Part shown: piece after piece, positions 51,393-59,751 of the stretch
How positions within the stretch are numbered: position 1 is the first letter of the stretch
How the letters are laid out: each line of letters begins with the position of its first letter
The notes under the pieces: generated by a model
The model's input: the letters and a program-made list of their open reading frames with translations, nothing else
What the model was told of the DNA's origin: nothing
Databases searched by the model: none
Source of the DNA: CAVQCJ01 sp963711005
Lineage (GTDB): Bacteria > Actinomycetota > Actinomycetes > Prado026
Direction of reading: 5' to 3'
Length of the DNA: 64,000 nt
Assembly: GCA_963711005.1 (NCBI GenBank)
Contig: CAVQCJ010000002.1
Coordinates: 1,488,001 to 1,552,000 of the forward strand
Translations under genes and position numbers: made by a program

Positions 51393-52205
51393 GTGCCCGA
51401 CGACTCGCCACCCGGCCCGATCCGGCTCAGCAAGAAGGAGTACGAGGCGGAGCTGGCGCGCCTGCAGACGGAGATGGTCGCCATGCAGGAGTGGATCCGC
51501 GCCTCGGGTCAGCGGCTGGTCGTGATCCTCGAGGGGCGCGACACCGCCGGGAAGGGCGGGATCGTCCGCCGCATGACTTACCTGCTCAACCCTCGCTACT
51601 GCCGCACCGTCGCGCTGCCGGCACCGACCGAGCGCGAGCACACCCAGTGGTACTTCCAGCGCTACATCGCCGAGCTGCCGGCGGCCGGCGAGATCGTCAT
51701 CTTCGACCGGTCCTGGTACAACCGCGCCGGCGTCGAGCGGGTGATGGGGTTCTGCACCGACGACGACTACGAGTACTTCATGCGGGTGTGCCCGATCCTG
51801 GAGAAGGCGTTGGTGCGCGACGGCATCTACCTGGTCAAGTACTGGCTGTCGATCTCCGACGAGGAGCAGCGCAGGCGCTTCCAGTCCAGGATCGACGACC
51901 CGGCGCGGCGCTGGAAGCTCTCGCCGATGGACATCGAGGCGCAGGCCCGCTGGGTCGACTACGCCGAGGCCAAGGACCAGATGTTCGCGTACACCGACAC
52001 CAAGGAGAACCCCTGGTTCGTCGTCGACGCCGAGGACAAGCGCACGGCCAGGCTGAACCTCATGGCTCACCTGCTCTCGCTCGTCCCCTACGAGCCGATC
52101 GAGCACGACGAGATCGTCTTGCCGCCGAGACAGAAGCGGGCGTACGTCCGCCCGCCCATGGACTCCCAGACGTTCGTGGGGGCCAGGTACGAGGTCGTGC
52201 GGTAG
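51393..52205 (+). CDS. ppk2: Polyphosphate kinase 2 family protein
   Basis: A 270-residue PPK2. The Walker A loop is EGRDTAGKGG near residues 47-56, the Walker B/lid region is FDRSWYNRAGVERVMGFC, and LSISDEEQRRRFQSRIDDPARRWKLSPMD is typical. PPK2 uses polyphosphate to phosphorylate nucleotides (GDP, ADP or AMP by subclass). The single-domain length suggests class I or III; I cannot decide. The GTG at 51393 has GGAGG a few nt upstream and a possible TAGCGT -10 at 51356-51361. Confidence 0.93.
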   Translation: MPDDSPPGPIRLSKKEYEAELARLQTEMVAMQEWIRASGQRLVVILEGRDTAGKGGIVRRMTYLLNPRYCRTVALPAPTEREHTQWYFQRYIAELPAAGEIVIFDRSWYNRAGVERVMGFCTDDDYEYFMRVCPILEKALVRDGIYLVKYWLSISDEEQRRRFQSRIDDPARRWKLSPMDIEAQARWVDYAEAKDQMFAYTDTKENPWFVVDAEDKRTARLNLMAHLLSLVPYEPIEHDEIVLPPRQKRAYVRPPMDSQTFVGARYEVVR

Positions 52206-52472
52206 CTACCGCTCGGCGAGTGCCCGGGTCCGAGCGGCCAGGTCGGCCGTCACCTCGGTCGGGTGCTGGGTGTGCATCTCGGCGGCCAGCTCCGCGACCA
52301 GTGCGGCGAGCTCGCTGATGCTGTCGGGCAGGTCCGGACTCGTCACCTTGATCGTCGCGAACGGGAACGCGACGTTCACCCGGGTCATGCTCTCGATGGG
52401 CCGGCTGCGGGCATCCCTGGACGGTTCCGCAGCGATGCCCTTGTCGGGACGTTCGCTGGTCGTGGTCGGCAT
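52206..52472 (-). CDS. Small hypothetical protein
   Basis: An 88-residue protein (MPTTTSERPDKGIAAEP ... FPFATIKVTSPDLPDSISELAALVAELAAEM) with a polar N-terminus and an amphipathic C-terminal helix. No family recognised. It has a very good ribosome site (AGGAGGTG) 4-5 nt from the ATG, which supports translation. Its stop abuts the ppk2 stop. The upstream 99 bp to the MFS gene hold no other clear feature. Confidence 0.65.
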   Translation of the reverse strand: MPTTTSERPDKGIAAEPSRDARSRPIESMTRVNVAFPFATIKVTSPDLPDSISELAALVAELAAEMHTQHPTEVTADLAARTRALAER

Positions 52473-52571
52473 CTCGCACCTCCTGGTTCCAGGTTCAGCT
52501 CCATCGCACGCCGAGGGCGACGGTCGACACCAGGGGCGTTGGTCCCGAGCGCTCTTCGTGCGAGGTCGAGC

Positions 52572-53960
52572 TCATGCGAGGTCGAGCGCGGGCAGCCGGT
52601 ACGACGTGGCCAGGAACAGGAGCCCACCCACGACCGCCACCCCGAGGCTGGCCGACAGCGCATCCTGCAGCTCGAGACCGGCGGCCAGCGCGAGGCTGAA
52701 CGCGCCGCCGCCCAGGGCCGGGCCGACAGCCTCGCCCAGCACCTCGGACAGCTGGTACTGGGACAGCGCCACCACCTCGCGCGCCCCGGTCGCCAGGTCG
52801 GTGGCCAGCAACGTCAACGTCGGAAACGCGATGCCCATGCCGAAGCCGGCTGCACCCCAGGCCAGGTACGTCAGGGCCAGCGGCCCGCCCAGGTCGCCCA
52901 CCCAGACCCCGGCGATCCCGACCAGGACCAGGCCCGCTCCGCCCGCCACCAGACGACGGGCCGACACCCGTGCGACGACATGCGACTGCCACCACGTCCC
53001 CGCGATCCAGGCCACGATCCCGACCGTGACCACGAGTCCAGCGACGGTCAGGCTGACGCCGCGCACTCCGGTGAGCATCGCCGGCAGGAAGCCTTCGACC
53101 GCGAAGAACGCCACGCCGGACAGGAATGTCGTCGCGACCACGGCTGCGAGGCCCGGACGCGCTGTGAAGCTGCCCGGTGGCAGGATCACCCGCAGGGCGA
53201 GCACTGTCGGGACCAGGCCGGCGACGCCGAGCCACGCAGCCCGCATCTCGCCCAGGGCCAGCGACGCGAACACCACGACCATGCCCAGCGCGAGCGTCAC
53301 CAGCCAGGACCAGGCGGTCGGGTCGTCCTGCGCAGGCGGGGTCTCCGGAGATCCTTCGGACAGGTCGCGACGCAGCAGCAGGACCGATGGCACCAGCAAC
53401 GGCAGGAGCAGGCCGAACGCCCACCGCCAGCCCAGGGTGCTGGCCACCAGCCCTCCGTACGCGGGCCCGACCAGGCCGGGAACCGCCCACGCGGTCGACC
53501 AGACCGCGAGCATCTTCGGGCGCAGCCGCAACGGGTACCGGTGCGTGAAGATCGCGAGCATGAGCACGTACTGGGCGCCCCCGGCTGCGCCCTGGGCCAG
53601 TCGCCCGACCACGAACACGGGCATGTTCGGCGCCACGACCACCACCAGGGAGCCGGCGGCGAAGAGCATCACGCTGGCCAGGAAGACGGTCTTCAACCCC
53701 CACCGTGCGACCAGCCTGCCGCTCATCGGCAGCACGACGGCGGTCGCCAGCCCGGCAGCGCTCAGCGCGAGCCCGTAAAGGTGGATCCCGCCGAGGTCCT
53801 GGACGACCGCAGGCAGCACGGCGAGCGTGACGAGCAGCTGGATGGCGACGACGGTCTCGAGCAGCACGAGGCCCACCGTCGTCCGCGCGTAGTCAGCTGA
53901 GAACAGCTCGATCCAGCGCGGCTGCTCCGCGGGCTCCGGCTCGCCGCCGACGGCACGCAT
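52572..53960 (-). CDS. MFS transporter (DHA-type drug/proton antiporter-like)
   Basis: A 462-residue major-facilitator protein with twelve or more helices. The loop 2-3 motif (SGRLVARWGLKTVFLASVMLF) and motif C region (STAWAVPGLVGPAYGGLVAST) fit drug-antiporter families. The ATG at 53960 is chosen since upstream in-frame sequence is strongly basic and unlike an MFS start. The substrate is unknown. It is not next to a regulator. Confidence 0.87.
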   Translation of the reverse strand: MRAVGGEPEPAEQPRWIELFSADYARTTVGLVLLETVVAIQLLVTLAVLPAVVQDLGGIHLYGLALSAAGLATAVVLPMSGRLVARWGLKTVFLASVMLFAAGSLVVVVAPNMPVFVVGRLAQGAAGGAQYVLMLAIFTHRYPLRLRPKMLAVWSTAWAVPGLVGPAYGGLVASTLGWRWAFGLLLPLLVPSVLLLRRDLSEGSPETPPAQDDPTAWSWLVTLALGMVVVFASLALGEMRAAWLGVAGLVPTVLALRVILPPGSFTARPGLAAVVATTFLSGVAFFAVEGFLPAMLTGVRGVSLTVAGLVVTVGIVAWIAGTWWQSHVVARVSARRLVAGGAGLVLVGIAGVWVGDLGGPLALTYLAWGAAGFGMGIAFPTLTLLATDLATGAREVVALSQYQLSEVLGEAVGPALGGGAFSLALAAGLELQDALSASLGVAVVGGLLFLATSYRLPALDLA

Positions 53961-54124
53961 CGCAGCAGTCAAGCACCCGGCGCGGCTCGTGCTTCGCGAC
54001 CTGCGGTGGTGTCGCCTGACCTTGCTGAAGCCCGACGGCCAGGGACGCGCCGGGTGCGACGACCGCGCGCCCCGGGAGCGGGGTGCACGCACCGCCGACC
54101 GTCACCGCCCACTGTGGGCATCGG

Positions 54125-55169
54125 CTACATCCGCGTGAGGAGAACGGGCAAGGTGCCGTGGCCGATGAGCGCAGCGAGCTCTCCGCGGACGAGCTGGTGA
54201 AGTTCCCTGTCACCTGGAGCTGACCGTTCGATATGGCCGAGTTCACCGCCGGGGCGGTCAGGACCGCACCGTCGACTGCGATCGCGACCCTGTTGGCGTC
54301 GGATGCCTGGACCTGCTGGGCTGCCGTCGTGGTCATCCGGGCGAACGTCTTCGCGCCTGGGCCGTCCAGTGCGACCACGACAACCCACTGCTGGATGCCG
54401 CCGCCGCTGTCCAGTTCCGCCTTCGCCGAGATGATGTCCGGCCCGGTGAGCGGCGCGGGCCCAGGATGAACTTCTCCGCGCCGTCCTCGGAGCATGTGAC
54501 GAGCACCTGCGCGTCAGGTAGCGCCGCCGATGCGTCCGGCGGCGTCGTGCACGAGACCGCGACGAACGCGGCCTGCGCCGCCGCGGCGCTGGGCCCGCCT
54601 ATCGCGACCGGCCAGGTGCCGGTCGCGCCGGCCGAGGCCTCAGACGGCCCGGTCAGGACGACCGGACGGATCGTGACCTGGCCACGAGCCGCCATCTGCA
54701 CGATGCGATCCGTCTGCCCGGGGTCCGACGAGGTCACCAGGAGCTGGCCGCCCTCGACGTTCGCCTGTACGTCCGCGACCTGGGCTGCGGCGAGCCGTTC
54801 CGTCAGGACCTGCGCCGCGCGAGCCACGTCTGCCGAGCTCGCGCGGCCGCCGGCCGGTGCGGCGATCGAGAACCTGACCGTGGTCTGGGGAGGAGCTGAC
54901 GCCGCGCCACGGACGTGGGCGACGAAGACGCCGGCGCCCACGAGGACGACCAGCGATGCGACGACCGTGGCGATGACGAGTCCGGCCCGACCCCTCCCTC
55001 GCACTGGCGCGTGGCCTGCCGGGGCCCCGAACGCGGGTGGAACCGATGACGGCGCCGCCGGGGCAGCTCTCGGACCTGGCGTCACCTCGACGACCGGCGA
55101 GCCGCACGCCGGGCAGAACATCACACCTGTGGGCAGCCCGGCGCCGCATCGACCGCAGAACGCCGCCAC
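54125..55169 (-). pseudogene. Zinc-ribbon / SecD-P1-like membrane protein, two frameshifts
   Basis: In the first frame the protein has a zinc ribbon (FCGRCGAGLPTGVMFCPACG), one transmembrane helix (LVIATVVASLVVLVGAGVFVA) and a SecD-P1-like domain (DVARAAQVLTERLAAAQVADVQ). At about 54456 it must shift: the match continues as PLTGPDIISAKAELDSGG ... VAIAVDGAVLTAPAVNSAIS, and at about 54179 again as LAALIGHGTLPVLLTRM to a stop at 54125. Each step fits a single missing base. Either the gene is decaying or the sequence has two indel errors. It lacks the SecD membrane domain, so it is not the translocase subunit. Confidence 0.7.
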
Positions 55170-55474
55170 CCGCCACCCACTCCGAGGCCGGACCTGCCCG
55201 CGCAGTTTGGCATGGCGAGCCGCGCGAGATGGCTGCTCGGCTGAACGAACGGTGTGACCGCCGGGCGCAGCGGCCCGCGGACGACGACTGGTTCGCCCGG
55301 AATGTGGTCGCTGAGCCTGGTCGAGCACGAAGGACCGGAAGCCTTCCTTGCGCCGGCGCGAGTGTCCGGACGATCCGACTCACGCGAATGCGCAGACGAC
55401 CGGAACGGGTGGATCGGACCTGGATACTGTGATGGTTACGCAGCTGGGTTCCGCGAGTTGATGCGGGATCCTCC
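55170..55474. other. Intergenic stretch without an identified gene
   Basis: This 305-bp gap lies between the start of the zinc-ribbon gene and tRNA-Lys. Open frames cross it but have no family similarity I recognise and no ribosome sites. It should hold the promoters of both neighbours. Nothing else seen. Confidence 0.5.
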
Positions 55475-55547
55475 GGGCCGTTAGCTCAACTGGCAGAGCA
55501 GCGGACTTTTAATCCGCGGGTTCTGGGTTCGATCCCCAGGCGGCCCA
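55475..55547 (+). tRNA. tRNA-Lys (TTT)
   Basis: A 73-nt cloverleaf with acceptor GGGCCGT/GCGGCCC, discriminator A, anticodon loop CTTTTAA (anticodon TTT) and T-arm GGTTCGATC. CCA is not encoded. Confidence 0.96.
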
Positions 55548-55804
55548 CCCGACCCATGTCGCACCTGACCACTGAGCGACGCCAACGCATTGGCTTCATG
55601 TCGCTGGAGTACTCGCTCGGCGAGCCGCTGCGCGCCCGCAGCTCGAAGGCAATGGCTGGCGAAGAGTCATGGTATGTCGGGCTGGTCGACGGGCTCCGGA
55701 GCCAGACGCGTGTGGCGTCGGCGCTGGTCGGCGTCCATGGTCGTCTCCTTCTGCTCGGCCGAGAAGCCGCCGACATCTGGCCGATGCGCCGCCGTGATCT
55801 GTGC

Positions 55805-56398
55805 TCAAGGGTGGAACGACATGAACCAAATCCTGGGACCGCCACCTGGGGCATCCGCCTCCAGGTCCACGCGAAAGCCGAACGTCTCGTAGTAGCTCAC
55901 GTTGCGCACGTTGCCGGTCTCCAAGAATGCCGGTAAGCCGTCGTGTAGTGCCATTGTCAGGCCGTGCTCGATCAGCAGGCGGCCCAGGCCGCGGCCTTGC
56001 GCGCTCGCATCGACGCCGATCACATCGAGGAACCAGGCCGGTTCACCAGGCACGTGTTCGGTGAGCCAGTCCCAGAACTGGATGTACCGACTCCCGCCAT
56101 CGTCGGTCAGCGGCAGTATCGCCTGGCGGGTACGACCCTCCATCTCTGCGTAGGCCGCCGCAGCCAACGGAGGAAGCCAGGCCGCTGCAGCGGCGCAGTC
56201 ACCGACCTGCCAGGCCGCGTTCAAGGCGACGTACTCGGGGACAAGAGCCTTGAACACGGCAGCCAGCACCGATTCGTTGACCCCCTTGGCCATTGGCCAG
56301 GTGGCCATCGAGTCCTGCGCGAAGGCACGCGCCCACATGACCGCGACGCGGTCAGCGTCGCCATCAGTAACGGCCTCGGGCTCCTGCTGCGCGAGCAT
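55805..56398 (-). CDS. GNAT-family N-acetyltransferase
   Basis: A 197-residue acetyltransferase. The acetyl-CoA-binding motif A is FLDVIGVDASAQGRGLGRLLIEHGL near residue 125, with the Q/RxxGxG/A pattern as QGRGLG, and motif B is ETGNVRNVSYYETFGFRV. The N-terminal part resembles the branch of GNATs with a VMWARAFAQDSM start. Substrate unknown. TAGCGT ends 6 nt before the ATG on the minus strand, so the message is probably leaderless. Between tRNA-Lys and this gene (55548-55804) I see no gene. Confidence 0.87.
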   Translation of the reverse strand: MLAQQEPEAVTDGDADRVAVMWARAFAQDSMATWPMAKGVNESVLAAVFKALVPEYVALNAAWQVGDCAAAAAWLPPLAAAAYAEMEGRTRQAILPLTDDGGSRYIQFWDWLTEHVPGEPAWFLDVIGVDASAQGRGLGRLLIEHGLTMALHDGLPAFLETGNVRNVSYYETFGFRVDLEADAPGGGPRIWFMSFHP

Positions 56399-56404
56399 GG
56401 CCAG

Positions 56405-56410
56405 ACGCTA
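56405..56410 (-). promoter_or_regulatory. Leaderless -10 element for the GNAT gene
   Basis: On the minus strand TAGCGT ends 6 nt before the ATG at 56398. Confidence 0.5.
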
Positions 56411-56468
56411 CCCGAGCCCGACCCGTCGCCAGACTGAACGGAGGACGCCAGGTGGATCCCACCGGCCC

Positions 56469-56957
56469 TCAACCAGCGGCCGGGTGAACCTCGGAGACAC
56501 GCCAGTTCCACGCGTACCAGACGATGAATGAAGTGCACGCGATCTCGATGACACTGAAGAACGCGTAGAACATGGTCAGGCTGCCGACGAACAGCGAGGC
56601 GATCTGGACAACGGTCATGAACGCACCGGCGGCGATGTTGGCGCGGCGGCTTGCCTTGGGCTTCAACACCCTGGACAGGACGATCATGGCGATGGGGATC
56701 TCCATCAGGACGGCGGCGCCGAGCAGGAACCCTTGCGTGACATCGAGTCCGTTCACATGTCCGGTCAGGTACTGCTTCAACGACCCACTGTCCATCAAGC
56801 CGAGGAGGTCGCAGTAGAGGTAGTTGAACATCACGAAGATCCACAGAGTCGACAGTGTGACTCCTGGGTTTCTCATGCTGAAGCGCCGATGTCCCTGCAC
56901 CTGTGAATCCGCGTGAAGGGGGGCGGCGGTGGCCGCCGCACCCGACGTCGTGGTCAT
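56469..56957 (-). CDS. DUF6326-like four-helix membrane protein
   Basis: A 162-residue protein with four hydrophobic helices: LSTLWIFVMFNYLYCDLLGL, FLLGAAVLMEIPIAMIVLSRVL, AAGAFMTVVQIASLFVG and FYAFFSVIEIACTSFIVWYAW. The pattern (NYLYCDLLGLMD ... LLGAAVLMEIPIAMI) matches the DUF6326 family of unknown function. GGGAG lies just upstream of the ATG at 56957. Base composition here looks slightly less GC-rich than in the neighbouring genes. Confidence 0.75.
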   Translation of the reverse strand: MTTTSGAAATAAPLHADSQVQGHRRFSMRNPGVTLSTLWIFVMFNYLYCDLLGLMDSGSLKQYLTGHVNGLDVTQGFLLGAAVLMEIPIAMIVLSRVLKPKASRRANIAAGAFMTVVQIASLFVGSLTMFYAFFSVIEIACTSFIVWYAWNWRVSEVHPAAG

Positions 56958-57223
56958 GGTGGCTCCCTTCTTGATGGACCGGTCCGTTGCGCCCGTCGAG
57001 CGGCGCGACCCAGCCAGACTCCGCCGGCAGCATCTGCAGGGGTAAGAGGAGAAGGTCCTTGTCGTTCGATCGAAGCCCCCTGGGGCTCCCGTGCACGCGC
57101 TCGGCTCAGGTCCAACCGGAAGGCGTGCAGGACCAAAGTCCCTCCATGACCCCCACGGCCACCGATAGCCTGCGACGGCGGGCCCGGGGCGGGCCCGTGG
57201 CGGTCACACCTAGGAGGACGACA

Positions 57224-57625
57224 ATGTCAGGCCTGATAGCCGAGTTCGGCACCGGCCAGGTGCTCTGGTCGATGATCTGGTTCTTCCTCTTCTTCATCTG
57301 GATCTGGCTGCTGATCGTCGTCTTCACGGACATCTTCCGCAGCGACGACATGGGCGGCCTTGCCAAGGCGATCTGGGTCATCTTCGTGATCCTGTTCCCG
57401 TACCTGGGCGTCTTCGTGTACCTGATCGCGCGCGGGCACAAGATGCAGGACCACATGGTGAGCGCGGCGAAGGCTCAGGATGCGGCGCAGCGCCAGTACA
57501 TCCAGAGCGTCACCGGCAGCAGCTCCAGCACCGCGGACGAGATCGCGCGGCTGGCCGACCTGAAGGCCAAGGGAACGATCACCGAGGCGGAGTTCCAGGC
57601 GGGCAAGGCCAAGGCTCTGGGCTGA
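57224..57625 (+). CDS. PLDc_N- and SHOCT-domain membrane protein
   Basis: A 133-residue protein. The two-helix PLDc_N domain (WSMIWFFLFFIWIWLLIVVFTDIFRSDDMGGLAKAIWVIFVILFPYLGVFVYLIARG) is followed by a linker and a C-terminal SHOCT domain (DEIARLADLKAKGTITEAEFQAGKAKAL). The ATG at 57224 has AGGAGG at 57212-57217. Such proteins are common in actinomycetes and of unknown function. A long perfect hairpin follows the stop. Confidence 0.88.
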   Translation: MSGLIAEFGTGQVLWSMIWFFLFFIWIWLLIVVFTDIFRSDDMGGLAKAIWVIFVILFPYLGVFVYLIARGHKMQDHMVSAAKAQDAAQRQYIQSVTGSSSSTADEIARLADLKAKGTITEAEFQAGKAKALG

Positions 57626-57639
57626 CAGACCCAGCCTGC

Positions 57640-57709
57640 GAACCACACACGGTGTTGGGGCGAATCGCCTGCTGTACGAGGTGGTCCGCCCCAACACCGT
57701 GTGTGGTTC
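57640..57709. terminator. Bidirectional hairpin between convergent genes
   Basis: A perfect 23-bp stem (57640-57662 with 57687-57709) with a 24-nt loop lies between the PLDc_N-SHOCT gene and the alcohol dehydrogenase gene, which face each other. No U-tract in either direction. Confidence 0.75.
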
Positions 57710-57714
57710 TGTCG

Positions 57715-58764
57715 TCAGGCCGGTTGTTGCGGCTGGATGACGGTGATCCCGGCGACCGGGGCGTCGCCCATGGCGGGCAACGCGTCGACAGCGTCGGCCA
57801 GACCGATGCGCCGCGTGATCAGCTGCCCCGGCCGGAGCCGGCCGCCGGTGACCAGGTCGAGCAGGCCCGGATAGTCGCGGGCGGCCATGCCGTGGCTGCC
57901 GAGCAGGTCCAGCTCGTAGGAGATCACCCGGTCCATCGGCAGCGGCGCGGGGCCGGACACCGCGGGCAGCAACCCCACCTGGACGTGCCGTCCGCGTCGT
58001 CGTAGCGATCGGATGGAGTCGCCCGCCGTGCCCGGCGAACCCAGCGCGTCGAGCGCGACGTGCGCTCCGCCGCCGGTGAGCGTGGCCACCGCCGCCGGCA
58101 CTCCGCCTTCGACGGCGCCGTCGACGACGGCCTCCGCGCCCAGGTCCAGCGCCAGGAGCCGGGCCTGCGGAGCGATGTCGACGGCGACGACCCTGGCACC
58201 GAGCGCGGTCGCGATCATCACTGCGGACAGCCCGACGCCGCCGCAGCCGACCACGCACACCCACTCGCCAGGGCGGACCCGGGCCCGCCCGGTCAGCGCG
58301 CGGTACGAGGTCGCGAACCGGCAGCCGAGGCTGGCCGCCTCGTCGGACGCGAGCGTGTCCGGCAGCGCCACGAGGTTCGTGTCGGCATGGTCGAGGGCGA
58401 CGAGCTCGGCGAACGACCCCCAGTGGGTGAAGCCCGGCTGAGTCTGCCGGGGACAGACCTGGGCGTCCCCGGCGAGGCACCACTCGCACGCGCCGCAGCC
58501 GACGACGAACGGGACAGTCACCCGCGCGCCGGCCTGCCACTTCAGCACGGCCGGACCGACGGCGACGACGGTCCCGGCGAGCTCGTGCCCCGGGACGTGT
58601 GGCAGCACGATGTCGGGGTCGTGGCCCATCCAGCCGTGCCAGTCGCTGCGGCACAGGCCGGTGGCCTCGACGGCAACGACGACACCGGCCTCGGGCGGGG
58701 TCGGGTCGGGCAGCGTCGTGACCCGCGGGGCTCGGCCGAACTCTTCGACGAGGAGGGCGCGCAC
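57715..58764 (-). CDS. Zinc-dependent alcohol dehydrogenase (MDR family)
   Basis: A 349-residue MDR dehydrogenase. Catalytic zinc residues are Cys in ATGLCRSDWHGW and the GHE motif in PHVPGHELAGTVVAVG; the structural zinc site is CGACEWCLAGDAQVC; the cofactor loop is VVGCGGVGLSAVMIA. It oxidises an alcohol with NAD(P). The start is a GTG at 58764 with CAGGCT 6 nt upstream. Substrate is not evident. Confidence 0.92.
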   Translation of the reverse strand: MRALLVEEFGRAPRVTTLPDPTPPEAGVVVAVEATGLCRSDWHGWMGHDPDIVLPHVPGHELAGTVVAVGPAVLKWQAGARVTVPFVVGCGACEWCLAGDAQVCPRQTQPGFTHWGSFAELVALDHADTNLVALPDTLASDEAASLGCRFATSYRALTGRARVRPGEWVCVVGCGGVGLSAVMIATALGARVVAVDIAPQARLLALDLGAEAVVDGAVEGGVPAAVATLTGGGAHVALDALGSPGTAGDSIRSLRRRGRHVQVGLLPAVSGPAPLPMDRVISYELDLLGSHGMAARDYPGLLDLVTGGRLRPGQLITRRIGLADAVDALPAMGDAPVAGITVIQPQQPA

Positions 58765-58876
58765 CGGGCCAGCCTGCCGTGGCGTCCCGGGGTTGCGCGA
58801 CCAACTGACCGTTGTCCGGACGCAGAGTCCAGCTGAGATCTACAGTGCTCCCGGTTCGACGAGAAGGGGGTGCCTC

Positions 58877-59686
58877 GTGGCCGAGGACTCTGACGGGAAC
58901 ACGATCCAGCCCGGTAGTGCCGACAGCGCCAGGGATGGGTCCCCGCCGCCGTCGAGCTACCCGCCCCCCGGCGCGCCGCCGCCGCCGGGCCAGCCGCCGC
59001 CGGGCTACCCTCCGCCGGGCCAGCCGTACGACCCGTACGCCACCGCGCCGCTCGCGTTCGGCGCGGCCGTACCCGCCGAGAGCCCGGGCCGTTCGCGGCG
59101 ATGGGCGGTGGTCACGGCTGCGGTCCTCGGCGTGCTCCTGGTCGTCATCGGTGGCGTTGTGCTGGCCAACCGCAACAGCGGAACCTCGACGGCGCAGGCC
59201 GCGCCGTCGTCCGCGCTCCCCTCGGACACCCCGACGCCCTCGGACACCCCGACCCCCTCGGACACCCCGACAGCGACGCCAACGCCGACGCCCACGCCGA
59301 CGGTCAAGCCGGCCAAGGTCGTGACGCACAAGGTGTACATCGTCAACGTCAAGGCCGGGCACTGCTTCAACGAGCCGAAGAAGAACAGCAGCTTCGTCCC
59401 CGAGCTCACGACCTGCGCTGCTCCGCACGACGAGCAGATGATGGGCACCGTCAACCTCGGCAGCGGCGGCTACCCGGGTACGACGATCGTGCGGCGCAAG
59501 GCGGACGCCGCCTGCGCGAAGCTGTTCGCCACGTGGGTCGGGCTGCCCGTGGACCAGAGCGAGCTCGGGCTGGAGACGTGGTACCCCACCGCCGGGTTCT
59601 GGTCCAACCAAAGCCACACCGCGCAGTGTGCGGTGCACAGCTACGACGGGAAGACGGTCGGGACCCTGCACCTCGCCAACCGCTGA
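58877..59686 (+). CDS. Septum-formation-family membrane protein with proline-rich and SDTPTP-repeat regions
   Basis: A 269-residue protein: a proline-rich cytoplasmic N-terminus (PPPGAPPPPGQPPPGYPPPG), one transmembrane helix (WAVVTAAVLGVLLVVIGGVVLA), an external Ser/Thr/Pro linker made of three 18-bp repeats (59221-59273, each encoding SDTPTP-like units) and a C-terminal domain with GHCFNEP, TTCAAPHDEQ, ADAACAKLF and AQCAVHS, i.e. four cysteines as in the septum_form family. The GTG at 58877 is preceded by AAGGGGG. The repeat region may vary in length between strains. Confidence 0.8.
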   Translation: MAEDSDGNTIQPGSADSARDGSPPPSSYPPPGAPPPPGQPPPGYPPPGQPYDPYATAPLAFGAAVPAESPGRSRRWAVVTAAVLGVLLVVIGGVVLANRNSGTSTAQAAPSSALPSDTPTPSDTPTPSDTPTATPTPTPTPTVKPAKVVTHKVYIVNVKAGHCFNEPKKNSSFVPELTTCAAPHDEQMMGTVNLGSGGYPGTTIVRRKADAACAKLFATWVGLPVDQSELGLETWYPTAGFWSNQSHTAQCAVHSYDGKTVGTLHLANR

Positions 59687-59694
59687 GGTCCGGA

Positions 59695-59738
59695 CAGCAC
59701 GAGGCCCGGACGGGTGGTCCCGCCCGGGCCTCGTGCTG
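59695..59738. terminator. Bidirectional hairpin between convergent genes
   Basis: A 15-bp stem (59695-59709 with 59724-59738) with a small inner stem (CGGG/CCCG) lies between the septum-formation-like gene and the convergent glycoside-hydrolase-like gene. No U-tract. Confidence 0.75.
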
Positions 59739-59751
59739 CGAAGGCTGGACG

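Noticed and set aside
55486..55854. Open frame over tRNA-Lys on the minus strand
   Set aside because: It is the antisense translation of the tRNA and flanking DNA, a common false gene.
59219..59273. Minisatellite-like 18-bp tandem repeat
   Set aside because: It is in frame within the septum-formation-like gene and encodes SDTPTP linker units, so it is a coding repeat, not a separate element.
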